A stretch of DNA of 64,000 nucleotides from Flavivirga spongiicola (lineage in GTDB: Bacteria; Bacteroidota; Bacteroidia; Flavobacteriales; Flavobacteriaceae). The stretch lies in assembly GCF_030540825.1 (NCBI RefSeq), contig NZ_JAUOEO010000002.1:310001-374000 (forward strand). Direction: 5' to 3'. Shown here one piece after another: positions 45,739 through 54,632 of the stretch; within the stretch, counting starts at the first letter, position 1, and every line of letters begins with the position of its first letter. Under the pieces are notes generated by a model. The model did no database searches, was not told the origin of the DNA, and saw only the letters and a list, made by a program, of their open reading frames with translations. The position numbers and the translations under genes are program-made.

Positions 45739-47544
45739 ATGAAAACAAAAACCATCATATATTCAATAGGCTTTCTAGTATTTACATCACAGTTGTTTGC
45801 CGGTGTAAAATATGATGAGGGCCGCGTGCAAATAGACGGCATACAACTTTTACAGGATAGTGAAGACGATAATGCCTATTATTATCTTACCAGATTTGTA
45901 AAACTATCACAAAAGGAAGATGGGACCTATGAATTTTTATGTATAAAATACATTGGAGAAGGCGAACAAGCTAGTGGAGGCATATTTCATGCTTTAGTAG
46001 AGTTTTCGCTTCCTCAAGATATTATAGACGAAATTGAAGCGAAACTAAAAACCAGAATAGGTGAAAATGCCCGAATTGTTGGTCCCGTTCCTATGCGTCA
46101 ATTCACTAAGGAGGGACAGAGTGATATTGGAAAGTTTGATGTGGTTTCATCTATCTTAAATAATACAGAAGGCGAACAAGCATTTACTACGAACGTTCTT
46201 ACCTCTGGATTTGCACCATTACTTCCAAATTCCAAAGCAGCCATCGCAGCAAAATTAACACCGTCTGGAACGACACTATTATGGGAGTCTTTACAAGGGG
46301 CTACATCAGATGTCTCTGTATCTGTCCATGGCTATTATGAGGCTGTAGTAAAAGGTTACAATGCGACTATAAGTGCAGAAGCAAGCACCATTTATGAACA
46401 TTATAGTAGGATAAGTAATGTTCAGAGTGGATATACAAAAAGTGAAGTGCGAAGAGTAGCAGATCAAATGATTCAAGATCAGATTATTAATGTCGACGTG
46501 TTTGATAGATCTGAAGGACTTGGAATTGACACTAAAGATATGCAAGGCATTACAGATATCGTTACAGAAAAACTAATAGAACTCATGTTCGATACCCAAA
46601 CAGGTTGGGCGAAGAAACCGGAAACAGAGGTTGCAGTAGAAGCAGGTCAAATTAAAGGAAGACAGGATAGAGGATGGTTTGCAAGCGTATTTGGAGGTAA
46701 AGACGATACAGAGTATTATACAGACAATCAGTACGTAAGGAAAAAGAGAGAAGATATCAAAATAAATAAATTTTATCTCAATTTAAGTAAATCAACAACG
46801 ATAAAAGTACCGGTACATACTTCGGGAAATATAGGAGGCATTTACAATCTAATGAAAGATAACGACCGTTACTTTAGAGTCGTAAATCTTGCCGATTCCG
46901 ATTTTCAGAAAAGAACCGTTCATTTTCAAATTGATGGCGGGTATACAGATGCATTTAATGACATATTGAACTCTGTTTCGATTGCGTTTCGTAAAACCTA
47001 TAATGATGGAAATGACGCAGCTACTTCAGATTTACTATTTACACCCAACGATATTAAAGAAGGAAAAGATTTTAAGCAAGTTGCATATCCTAGGCTTGGA
47101 ATTACCGGAAGTGAATGGATGGATTACGAATATAAGATTAGTTGGAATGTTAAGGGCGAACCGGTACCAATTGAAATTCCAAAGGCTAAAGATGTTTGGA
47201 GCGTTGATAATGCGTCGCTAGTTGCTCTGGTGCCTCCGTTTAAGAAAAAAGTAGTTGATATTGATGCAGATAGGCCCGCATTTAAAGATAGTGGAGTCCG
47301 TACAGCTACCGTTAGGTTTTTTGTAATTCTCAATGGGAAAGCAACCTCGCAACGTACCATTATTTTAAGAGAATCTGATGCTGAAAACACATTAAAAATA
47401 GCGCTGTATCACGACCCTGAAGAGCCTTTGGCCTATCAGGTAACTTGGTATGGAAAGCATGGAAAATATGCAGAGGAGATTAAACAGCTAAAAGAAGATT
47501 ACCTCTTTTTGATGACGCCAACCGAAGACGATTTCGAGAATTAA
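45739..47544 (+). CDS. Secreted paralogue-family protein (601 aa)
   Basis: Signal peptide (IIYSIGFLVFTSQLFAG). N domain: AYYYLTRFVKLSQKEDGTYE, then GGIFHALVEFSLP, VGPVPM and the strand set FAPLLPNSKAAIAAKL. A linker carries a helix ending VTEKLIELMF. C domain: VVNLADSDFQKRTVHFQIDG, SVSIAFRKTYNDG, WMDYEYKISWNVKGE and an ending typical of the family (YQVTWYGKHG). The shared architecture with its neighbours argues for one structural fold used several times, perhaps as subunits of an envelope or extracellular assembly (inference). Confidence 0.75.
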   Translation: MKTKTIIYSIGFLVFTSQLFAGVKYDEGRVQIDGIQLLQDSEDDNAYYYLTRFVKLSQKEDGTYEFLCIKYIGEGEQASGGIFHALVEFSLPQDIIDEIEAKLKTRIGENARIVGPVPMRQFTKEGQSDIGKFDVVSSILNNTEGEQAFTTNVLTSGFAPLLPNSKAAIAAKLTPSGTTLLWESLQGATSDVSVSVHGYYEAVVKGYNATISAEASTIYEHYSRISNVQSGYTKSEVRRVADQMIQDQIINVDVFDRSEGLGIDTKDMQGITDIVTEKLIELMFDTQTGWAKKPETEVAVEAGQIKGRQDRGWFASVFGGKDDTEYYTDNQYVRKKREDIKINKFYLNLSKSTTIKVPVHTSGNIGGIYNLMKDNDRYFRVVNLADSDFQKRTVHFQIDGGYTDAFNDILNSVSIAFRKTYNDGNDAATSDLLFTPNDIKEGKDFKQVAYPRLGITGSEWMDYEYKISWNVKGEPVPIEIPKAKDVWSVDNASLVALVPPFKKKVVDIDADRPAFKDSGVRTATVRFFVILNGKATSQRTIILRESDAENTLKIALYHDPEEPLAYQVTWYGKHGKYAEEIKQLKEDYLFLMTPTEDDFEN

Positions 47545-47556
47545 AACCCAATCATA

Positions 47557-49290
47557 ATGAAATCCATACTTACATATCTATTCATCATGGTGTCTGGCCT
47601 ACTGATGTCTCAGCAAATCTATATAGACAAAGGCATTCAAGTAAATGGTTTGTGGTGTTTCCCGACACATAACAACCCTCAAACTTACAGGTATTTATCT
47701 ACCAAAGCACGATTAGCTTTAGATGAAGAGCAACACCCGAAGTTTTCATTTATGAGATATATTACAGAAAAGCCATCAGCAGGCGAAAATGCTACCAGCT
47801 CTGTTATAGAAGCTGGAGGCGGTGGTATTTTGCACTTTCTGGTATTATATGAAACGCCTCAGGTACAAGTAGACGAAGCAGAAATTATGCTTAAGGAACT
47901 CTTAGAAAATGACCAAGTTTCTATTGATGGTCCCATTTTATTTGATAGTGCTTCCTATGCGTTGGTTTCGTCCATACTAGATAAAGAGAACAATGAACAT
48001 GAAAAGCGTTTGCTTTCTGTTGGTAAAGCACCGGTTATGGAAAACAGTAGCATAGCCCTTTCTTTTGACGTTAATCCACTAAACTCAAAACTACTTTTAG
48101 AAAGCTTTAAAATGGATACACCAGACATATCATTAGTATTTGATTTGTCATTCTCCGGATTATCTGAAGCATATGATGCAACGTTGGAAATAGATTGGTC
48201 TGAAATAAAAAAGAGTAAAAGTTTTGGAGCAGGAGGGAACATCTACTTTGTAAGTGCCGATGTGGAATTAGGCCTGGATGAACTTTTTAAAAATAACAGT
48301 ATTAAACTGGTTACCAATGGAGATGATGATGACATGGAAGCATTACTAAATACGGTTTATGACAAATTGTTAGACCTTATGTTTAAACCCATAGAACCAG
48401 CTATTGTTCCAGAGGAACATCGCGGAGGACTTATGGACGCGCTTAGCTCAATCATTGGGCAAGATGGTGCGCTATCTAGTGGGAATACATTCAATTTTGG
48501 AGTGAATGCGTCTTTCCAAATGAAGGAGCTACGAACTGAGGGGAAATCAAATTTAGTTTTTAATGGAAGATCAACAGTAAACAGGCACCATTTCATCACT
48601 TTTAATATTGGTGATTTATACCAAACCTATGGTAGCGATACGCGATTTTTTAGAGACGTTCCCATTTGGGACCCTGCATTTCAGCAGCGCGAAGTCTTTG
48701 TAGGTGTAGATGGTGATTTAGAAAAAGAATTTGAAGACATGCTTAACAGTGTCACTTTAGCAATGCGTAAAAAACATGCCAATGGTAATGAAACACTTTC
48801 AGAATTAATAATTAATAAAGAGACTTTTAAAAACTATGAAGGCCATCTGTCTATGCGTTACTTAAACCAGGGAGATAGTATCCGTACCGATTGGTTGACT
48901 TACGAATACAGAACCTTATGGAAGTTTAAAGGTGGCGGTGGTTACGAATCTAAATGGGAATCTGAAAATAGCGCTATGATCAATCTATTTGTGCCTTTTC
49001 AGCGGAGAGATATTCTCTTAGACGGGAATTTAGATTTACTTAAAGAAAAGGGAGTTAGAGCTATTTCCGTTCAAATAGATTATCCATTCTTCGATCAAGT
49101 TAAATATGATAGAATTACCATACGTCCCACAGACGATCTAAAAGGTAAAAGCTTCAAAATCACACTACCTAATACAAGTGAAGAAGTGAACTATAGTATT
49201 ACATGGTTACGTAAAGATGCTTCAAACCTATCTAAAACAGGAACGGACCGATTTGGACTCATATTTATTGACGAAATACCAGATGAATAA
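47557..49290 (+). CDS. Secreted paralogue-family protein (577 aa)
   Basis: Signal peptide (YLFIMVSGLLMSQQ). N domain: YRYLSTKARLALDEEQHPKF, GGGGILHFLVLYETP, IDGPILFDSAS, then APVMENSSIALSFDVNP. Linker helix LLNTVYDKLLDLMF. C domain: DVPIWDPAFQQREVFVGVDG, SVTLAMRKKHANG, WLTYEYRTLWKFKGGGG and YSITWLRKD. The best-preserved example of the full two-domain layout. Its stop overlaps the next start by 1 bp (TAATG), which shows translational coupling. Confidence 0.75.
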   Translation: MKSILTYLFIMVSGLLMSQQIYIDKGIQVNGLWCFPTHNNPQTYRYLSTKARLALDEEQHPKFSFMRYITEKPSAGENATSSVIEAGGGGILHFLVLYETPQVQVDEAEIMLKELLENDQVSIDGPILFDSASYALVSSILDKENNEHEKRLLSVGKAPVMENSSIALSFDVNPLNSKLLLESFKMDTPDISLVFDLSFSGLSEAYDATLEIDWSEIKKSKSFGAGGNIYFVSADVELGLDELFKNNSIKLVTNGDDDDMEALLNTVYDKLLDLMFKPIEPAIVPEEHRGGLMDALSSIIGQDGALSSGNTFNFGVNASFQMKELRTEGKSNLVFNGRSTVNRHHFITFNIGDLYQTYGSDTRFFRDVPIWDPAFQQREVFVGVDGDLEKEFEDMLNSVTLAMRKKHANGNETLSELIINKETFKNYEGHLSMRYLNQGDSIRTDWLTYEYRTLWKFKGGGGYESKWESENSAMINLFVPFQRRDILLDGNLDLLKEKGVRAISVQIDYPFFDQVKYDRITIRPTDDLKGKSFKITLPNTSEEVNYSITWLRKDASNLSKTGTDRFGLIFIDEIPDE

Positions 49291-49961
49291 TGAAAAAACA
49301 AACCAAATATATTACATACTTAATTATGATGTTGTTAGTAAGTAAAACAGCTGTTTCACAACGCATTTGTGATTATACTAAAGAACATGTAAATCTATCT
49401 AATGGCGTTTCAGTAGATATATTTAAAGAGCGAGGAAGCAATACCTACTATTATGTTCCAAATCAATTACGCTTATCTACAAAAAAAGGAAAACCGGAAT
49501 ATTCTTTTCAAGAGTATAAAGAAAACGAAAAAGCTGCTCCAAGTGGAGCTATTTTACATTGCCTTGTTACTTGGGGGATTACTACGGAGCAACTTAATGA
49601 ATTGCGACTGTATGTAAAAAACAAACATGGAGACAAAGCTGTAGTTGCTGGAGCTATAACTATGGAGCCTAAGTCTCAGGAAGTAGAGTTTAGCCATACT
49701 ATAATAGGCTATATTTTAAAACACTCCCTTAAAAGTAGAGGAACTCTATCTACACTTTCAAATAGCAAAACAGCACTCTCATTCCATATTAAAAAAAGTG
49801 ATGTCGTTGTCATTCGCGATGCTATAAAGAATCCTAATAAGTTAAAAAAAACAACAATAACACTTCATTATAAATACAATTCATACACCTGTAATTCAGG
49901 GGTAAGCCAGATGTATAATAATGAAACAAAAATAATAGGGCAACTTCAAAAATGGTTTTAA
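49290..49961 (+). CDS. Secreted single-domain paralogue (223 aa)
   Basis: Signal peptide (ITYLIMMLLVSKTAVSQ). Only the N domain of the family is present: TYYYVPNQLRLSTKKGKPEY, SGAILHCLVTWGITTEQLNE, VVAGAITM, LSNSKTALSFHIKK. It stops after the first domain without sign of a frameshift. Translationally coupled to the preceding gene and 1 bp from the next, so it was probably kept as a stand-alone small subunit. Confidence 0.72.
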   Translation: MKKQTKYITYLIMMLLVSKTAVSQRICDYTKEHVNLSNGVSVDIFKERGSNTYYYVPNQLRLSTKKGKPEYSFQEYKENEKAAPSGAILHCLVTWGITTEQLNELRLYVKNKHGDKAVVAGAITMEPKSQEVEFSHTIIGYILKHSLKSRGTLSTLSNSKTALSFHIKKSDVVVIRDAIKNPNKLKKTTITLHYKYNSYTCNSGVSQMYNNETKIIGQLQKWF

Positions 49962-49962
49962 T

Positions 49963-50658
49963 ATGAAAACGATTATATCAAATATAATAATACCCATATG
50001 TATTGTTTTTTCATCATACGCTACACATGCCGATGTTTATTATATTTTTTATGCTACAATAAATGGGAAAAGTGGCCATGCAGGCATCGCTATTGATAAT
50101 TATAAAACGGTCGTAAAAGATACACTGGATGAAAATAATAATGTTGTTTCTGTTTATAATATTATAAAAGATGGCACCCTAACATACTATGATTTATGGC
50201 CAGAAAAAGATGATTTTAATGCTTTTAATGTAGATGATGACACCGTAGCAAAATATTATAAACTTCCGGCAGCATCGTGGGAAAACCCTATTACCATAAC
50301 ATCTTTATTAAGTAAAGGCATTCCACATGAAGAACATTATCCCGTAGACGGCCTTATTCAGTTAAAATCTGCTCCGGAAGCGGATGCTATTTTAAAAGAA
50401 GTTATAGAAGACATTATTGAAAATAATCAATCCTTTAATGTAAGAACCTTTAATTGTGCAGATTTTATAGAAATCATTTTAGAAAAACATCTTGATATAG
50501 AGATTCATGCAGATGAGTCCGTGTTTTTTAAACAATCTACAACACCTAACAGGTTATATCAAGAACTGTCAAAACTTAAAGATATAAACATTATAAAAAA
50601 TGCTGACGAAAAAGCCAGAGGAACTTTTACGAGTCAGCGTTTAATAAAAAAAACGTAA
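49963..50658 (+). CDS. Secreted papain/NlpC-like cysteine peptidase candidate (permuted type)
   Basis: 231 residues with a signal peptide (IIIPICIVFSSYATHA). The segment GKSGHAGIAIDNYKT (His 39) and the late FNVRTFNCADFIEIILE (Cys 165) place His before Cys, as in circularly permuted NlpC/P60-like or YiiX-like hydrolases, which cut peptides, amides or lipids. The Cys starts a helix, as catalytic Cys does in this fold. Not a paralogue of its neighbours. It lies between family members with 1 bp and 22 bp spacing, so it belongs to the same operon and may process them or act on peptidoglycan. Activity is inferred from motifs only. Confidence 0.6.
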   Translation: MKTIISNIIIPICIVFSSYATHADVYYIFYATINGKSGHAGIAIDNYKTVVKDTLDENNNVVSVYNIIKDGTLTYYDLWPEKDDFNAFNVDDDTVAKYYKLPAASWENPITITSLLSKGIPHEEHYPVDGLIQLKSAPEADAILKEVIEDIIENNQSFNVRTFNCADFIEIILEKHLDIEIHADESVFFKQSTTPNRLYQELSKLKDINIIKNADEKARGTFTSQRLIKKT

Positions 50659-50680
50659 TAATAATTAACACCTTAATATC

Positions 50681-52633
50681 ATGAAAACTATAAAACAACA
50701 CTTTAAACAATGGTCTTCCAGAGTATTTTTGGGATGGATATTTATATGCTTTTTAAGCATGCAAACCATGCAGGGACAAGCTATTTTGGACTCTCAAAAC
50801 AGAGTTGATGTCACCTTAGATGATGGAACAATCATTGTATTATATGGAAAAGCTAAGACCAGAGATCAAACTTTTTCCAGCGAATACCTTTATTTGCCCG
50901 TAAATCTACATTTATCAAAGCGTCCAGATGGCACCCCTGAATTTCTATTTTTGAAATATACGACAGAAGAACGTGCCGATGCTGGAGGCGCACAAGGTGC
51001 ACTCATGCATTTTTTAATGGAATGGGGTTTAAGTGATAAGCAGCTTAAAGAAGCAGAAACTAAATTAAAGCAAAAAATCACCAAACTTAATGAAAACCCC
51101 AGAAGCAAGTACAGACGCGTTAGAAACCCAGTAATACTTGGTGCTGCAGATGTGAAAGTAGAAGATGGGAATTCGTTTAGAATTATTTCTTCTGTACTTA
51201 CAGATGAAGGTATGGCTCAGGTCGTAGCTTCAGGAAATGCATCACCACTTCCAGGTTCTAAAATAGCAGTCGCAGCAAAACTTGATAAGACTGCTGCTCA
51301 ATTATTAGCCGCCACTTTCGAAAAAAATCGTTCTATTACCGATGTGTCTCTGGAACTGAGTTTTAAATACGATGTGCTTTTCCCTGCAGTTGATGGAAAA
51401 ATAGTTATTGATTGGAAAAAAATTGAAAAAAGCTTTGAAAGTTTTTCCTCAAGATATACACATAACGACAGAGATACTAAAAGTGGAAGTGACGATAGAT
51501 ACACTTACAATGAGGTAGATAGTATTTACAAAAGCGCTATAGAAAGTAAGGCCGTTATTTTTGAAATTGATAAAAACACAACAGATGATGAAACGGCAGA
51601 TAAAATTGTAGAAAATTTTATGAATGTGTTTACAGAAGCTTTAACAGATAGAGATGCCACATCCCCACCAACACCACCATCAGATGAAGAAGCTGCAGCA
51701 AGACCGAACACCAGATATGGATCGAGATACGTGTACAATCAAACAAAAGCAGAAACCAGATTTCAACGTCAGCGTGAAGTGTATAATCTAAAATACAGGG
51801 TGGCGATACCAAAGCACTTTCCACTTACGGGTAATTTAGGATCTTGGTATGATGGGGTTCGTGATAATCCAAAATGTATTTCTTCAGTTAACTTAAACGA
51901 TAAATTTTTTCAGCATAGAGATATTAACCTCATTCTGGATCTTAAGGCAGAAGACATGTTTGGTACAGAAGTTAACTATGTTACTGTTAATGTTAGAAAG
52001 AGAAGAAATCAAGGAAACGATTTTCAGGATCAGGTTACCATAGACAGAGACTACTTAAAAGAAAAAGGCGTACGAGCAGCGCTTACCTATGCTCGTGGCG
52101 AAGATAAAAACCCCGACGTTTTTGAATATAAGATGCAATGGAGTTTAAGTGGTGGTTATGTTTATCCCGAAGATCCAGAATGGATAGTTGGAGATTGGGA
52201 AGGGGTGCCATTGGCAGCTCCTGTACTTCCAAGAACTGTAGAATTAGAGGGAGATATTGATGAACTTAAAGATAGTGACATTGTTAGAGTTACTGCTGCT
52301 ATTCGTTATTACAAATTTGGAAAAGAAGTAGAAACTAATGTTCCGCTAACGGTTTCAAAACAAACACCACTGGTTGCCGAGACATTCTTTACAGATAAAG
52401 ACACACAAGGTTATGCCTATCGCTTGATTTTCACACATAAAAGAGAAGGCAAATTAGCATTACCATGGGAAACAAAAATCAATGATAATTATATCTATGC
52501 TTCTATTCCTGAAGCATTTCAGGATAATGAATCTGAAGTATTCAAAGAAGCTAAAGAAGCTGGAAAAGAAATACTAGACAGTGTAAAAGACAAAGTATTA
52601 GACAAATTTAAAGATGTATTAAAAGTAGACTAA
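50681..52633 (+). CDS. Secreted paralogue-family protein (650 aa)
   Basis: Signal peptide (FLGWIFICFLSMQTMQGQA). N domain: EYLYLPVNLHLSKRPDGTPE, GALMHFLMEWGLSDKQLKEA, NPVILGAADV, ASPLPGSKIAVAAKL. A Ser/Asp/Thr-rich linker with TSPPTPPSDEEAAARPNTRY. C domain: SVNLNDKFFQHRDINLILDL, YVTVNVRKRRNQG, FEYKMQWSLSGG. It ends in a helical Lys/Glu-rich tail (VFKEAKEAGKEILDSVKDKV) not seen in the others. Function unknown. Confidence 0.75.
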   Translation: MKTIKQHFKQWSSRVFLGWIFICFLSMQTMQGQAILDSQNRVDVTLDDGTIIVLYGKAKTRDQTFSSEYLYLPVNLHLSKRPDGTPEFLFLKYTTEERADAGGAQGALMHFLMEWGLSDKQLKEAETKLKQKITKLNENPRSKYRRVRNPVILGAADVKVEDGNSFRIISSVLTDEGMAQVVASGNASPLPGSKIAVAAKLDKTAAQLLAATFEKNRSITDVSLELSFKYDVLFPAVDGKIVIDWKKIEKSFESFSSRYTHNDRDTKSGSDDRYTYNEVDSIYKSAIESKAVIFEIDKNTTDDETADKIVENFMNVFTEALTDRDATSPPTPPSDEEAAARPNTRYGSRYVYNQTKAETRFQRQREVYNLKYRVAIPKHFPLTGNLGSWYDGVRDNPKCISSVNLNDKFFQHRDINLILDLKAEDMFGTEVNYVTVNVRKRRNQGNDFQDQVTIDRDYLKEKGVRAALTYARGEDKNPDVFEYKMQWSLSGGYVYPEDPEWIVGDWEGVPLAAPVLPRTVELEGDIDELKDSDIVRVTAAIRYYKFGKEVETNVPLTVSKQTPLVAETFFTDKDTQGYAYRLIFTHKREGKLALPWETKINDNYIYASIPEAFQDNESEVFKEAKEAGKEILDSVKDKVLDKFKDVLKVD

Positions 52634-52635
52634 TT

Positions 52636-54630
52636 ATGAAAACACTATCTAAATATTTAAGTATTTTTCTTCTTGTGTTTTTTTATTGCTTTTCAGTGAA
52701 TGCACAACAAGATTTCACCATGCAAATTGTATTGGATAAGCCTGTAGATGCAGGTCCTTTAAAACTATTTCCCGGTGTTAAAGACAAAGATTCTTACTGG
52801 TACACGCCAAATAAATTACGTTTAGCTAAAAACGATGATGGTACCCCAAAAATGAAATTTGTTAAATGGGTACACAATGAAGAGAATAATACCAATGAAG
52901 GTATAGGAGGCGGTGTCCTGCATTGTGTCTATGGATTTGGAGTGACTGAAGAAGAGTTAGATGAAGCGGAAAAAGCGCTCAAAAAAATTAATAGTAGAGG
53001 GAAAATTGTTGGTTCTGTTATTTATAAAGAAGGCACCGTTACGGTGTCTATTCCAAAATTAATGGACCCTGAGGCACAGGAAATTGTAGCCATGGCACCG
53101 GCTCCAACGATGGAAGGTAATTATGTAGCAGTAAACATGCAATTAGATAAACGTTCTGCATCACTGCTTTGGGATTCGTTTAAAACAGGAAATTCTTTAG
53201 TGACCTTCAATTTTAATATGACCATTGCCGGATACAATTCTCCTATAGAAGCGAAAATTAAAATTCATACAGATCAAATTTATGACAGTCAGCAATTTAA
53301 AGCAGGCTTAGCAACGCCATGGTTAAATGCAGAAATTGACGTATTGGTTAAAGAACTGATAGACAATGGATCTATAGAAATTGAAAAAATTGGAGATAAC
53401 TTTAGTATGCAAGCTGCTATAGATAAAGTCGTTGAAAAAGCTACAGATTTATTGTTTACACCTTTTGGAAGTTCTCAGGGGCCTAGTATATCTCAATTAA
53501 CATCGGCAGCCAACTCACAAGGTAATGAAAGCCTATTAACAAGAGCAACCAATCTTTTAAACACCTCTAGAACCGAAGCCAGAACAGAGCGAGATGCTGT
53601 TAGAAGACGAAATGCAGAAAGGGAAAGAGTTGCTCGTGAAGAACGAGAACGCGCTGCTAGTACTGATGAAACAGACTCAGATTCGGACTCTGACAGTGAT
53701 GTGGCTAGTACAGATGCAACAGATGGTGATTTAAGGCCAGAGCAATCAGGTGGATTAACCCCTGGAGATTCTCAACGGGCAGTAAATGGCACAACCCCTA
53801 GCAATAATGCATCAAACCTTGAAGAGGAACCAAACATGCCTTCCATTGCTATTGTAGCTTCATACACAGTAAAGAAGATAAAAATCTCCGGAACAAAGAC
53901 ATTTAGTTTAAAAGAAAGCTATCCAACAACCATTCCTTCACCATTTGGTGGCGATTTAGAAGTGAATATGACTAGTTGCCCTAAATGTTTTATAGAAACC
54001 AATCTGGACGACCCCGTATTTAAACAACGTGAAATATTAGCCTTGTTAGACGGGTTAAACGCCAATGATTTTGATAAGTATATCAATTATGGAACTGTGC
54101 AATTACGTAAAAAACATGAGTCTGAAGCATTTACCTATGACGAAGTGCGTATTACCCGTAAAAACTTTAATCAGGACGGTAACCTATTCACCATGTTATA
54201 TGGATGGAAAGGAGACAATAACAGGTCGAAATGGTTTGATTACGATTATAAAATTGCATGGAGTTTCTTTGGTGGAAATAATATAGAAACCGATTGGGAG
54301 TCTACGAACAGAAGTGCTATTAATTTGAGCCCTCCTTTGACCAGAAGAGTCATAACGATAGAAGCCGATAAAGATTTACTTGATGAACAAAGAGTACGCG
54401 CTATAGATATAAAAATCTATTACAACTTAGGAGGGGATGACCAAATGAAACAATTTAGTTTAAACCCTAAAAAAGATGTGCTTTCCGGGCAAGTAGAATT
54501 TATGTTACCCAATGGAAGTCAGGAATATGATTACGAAGTCACTTGGAGGCTATGGGGAAATGAACAAAAAACATCGGGAAGACAAACCACAAGTTTTGAA
54601 ACCTTATATGTTGATGAACTGCCTAACTAA
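52636..54630 (+). CDS. Secreted paralogue-family protein with Arg/Glu- and Ser/Asp-rich linker (664 aa)
   Basis: Signal peptide (FLLVFFYCFSVNAQ). N domain: SYWYTPNKLRLAKNDDGTPK, GGGVLHCVYGFGVTEEELDE, APTMEGNYVAVNMQL. The linker holds a charged helix (RRRNAERERVAREERERAAS) followed by a Ser/Asp run (DSDSDSDSDV). C domain: TNLDDPVFKQREILALLDGL, GTVQLRKKHES, WFDYDYKIAWSFFGGNN, YDYEVTWRLWG. The linker resembles flexible spacers of surface proteins. 2 bp from each neighbour. Confidence 0.75.
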   Translation: MKTLSKYLSIFLLVFFYCFSVNAQQDFTMQIVLDKPVDAGPLKLFPGVKDKDSYWYTPNKLRLAKNDDGTPKMKFVKWVHNEENNTNEGIGGGVLHCVYGFGVTEEELDEAEKALKKINSRGKIVGSVIYKEGTVTVSIPKLMDPEAQEIVAMAPAPTMEGNYVAVNMQLDKRSASLLWDSFKTGNSLVTFNFNMTIAGYNSPIEAKIKIHTDQIYDSQQFKAGLATPWLNAEIDVLVKELIDNGSIEIEKIGDNFSMQAAIDKVVEKATDLLFTPFGSSQGPSISQLTSAANSQGNESLLTRATNLLNTSRTEARTERDAVRRRNAERERVAREERERAASTDETDSDSDSDSDVASTDATDGDLRPEQSGGLTPGDSQRAVNGTTPSNNASNLEEEPNMPSIAIVASYTVKKIKISGTKTFSLKESYPTTIPSPFGGDLEVNMTSCPKCFIETNLDDPVFKQREILALLDGLNANDFDKYINYGTVQLRKKHESEAFTYDEVRITRKNFNQDGNLFTMLYGWKGDNNRSKWFDYDYKIAWSFFGGNNIETDWESTNRSAINLSPPLTRRVITIEADKDLLDEQRVRAIDIKIYYNLGGDDQMKQFSLNPKKDVLSGQVEFMLPNGSQEYDYEVTWRLWGNEQKTSGRQTTSFETLYVDELPN

Positions 54631-54632
54631 AA

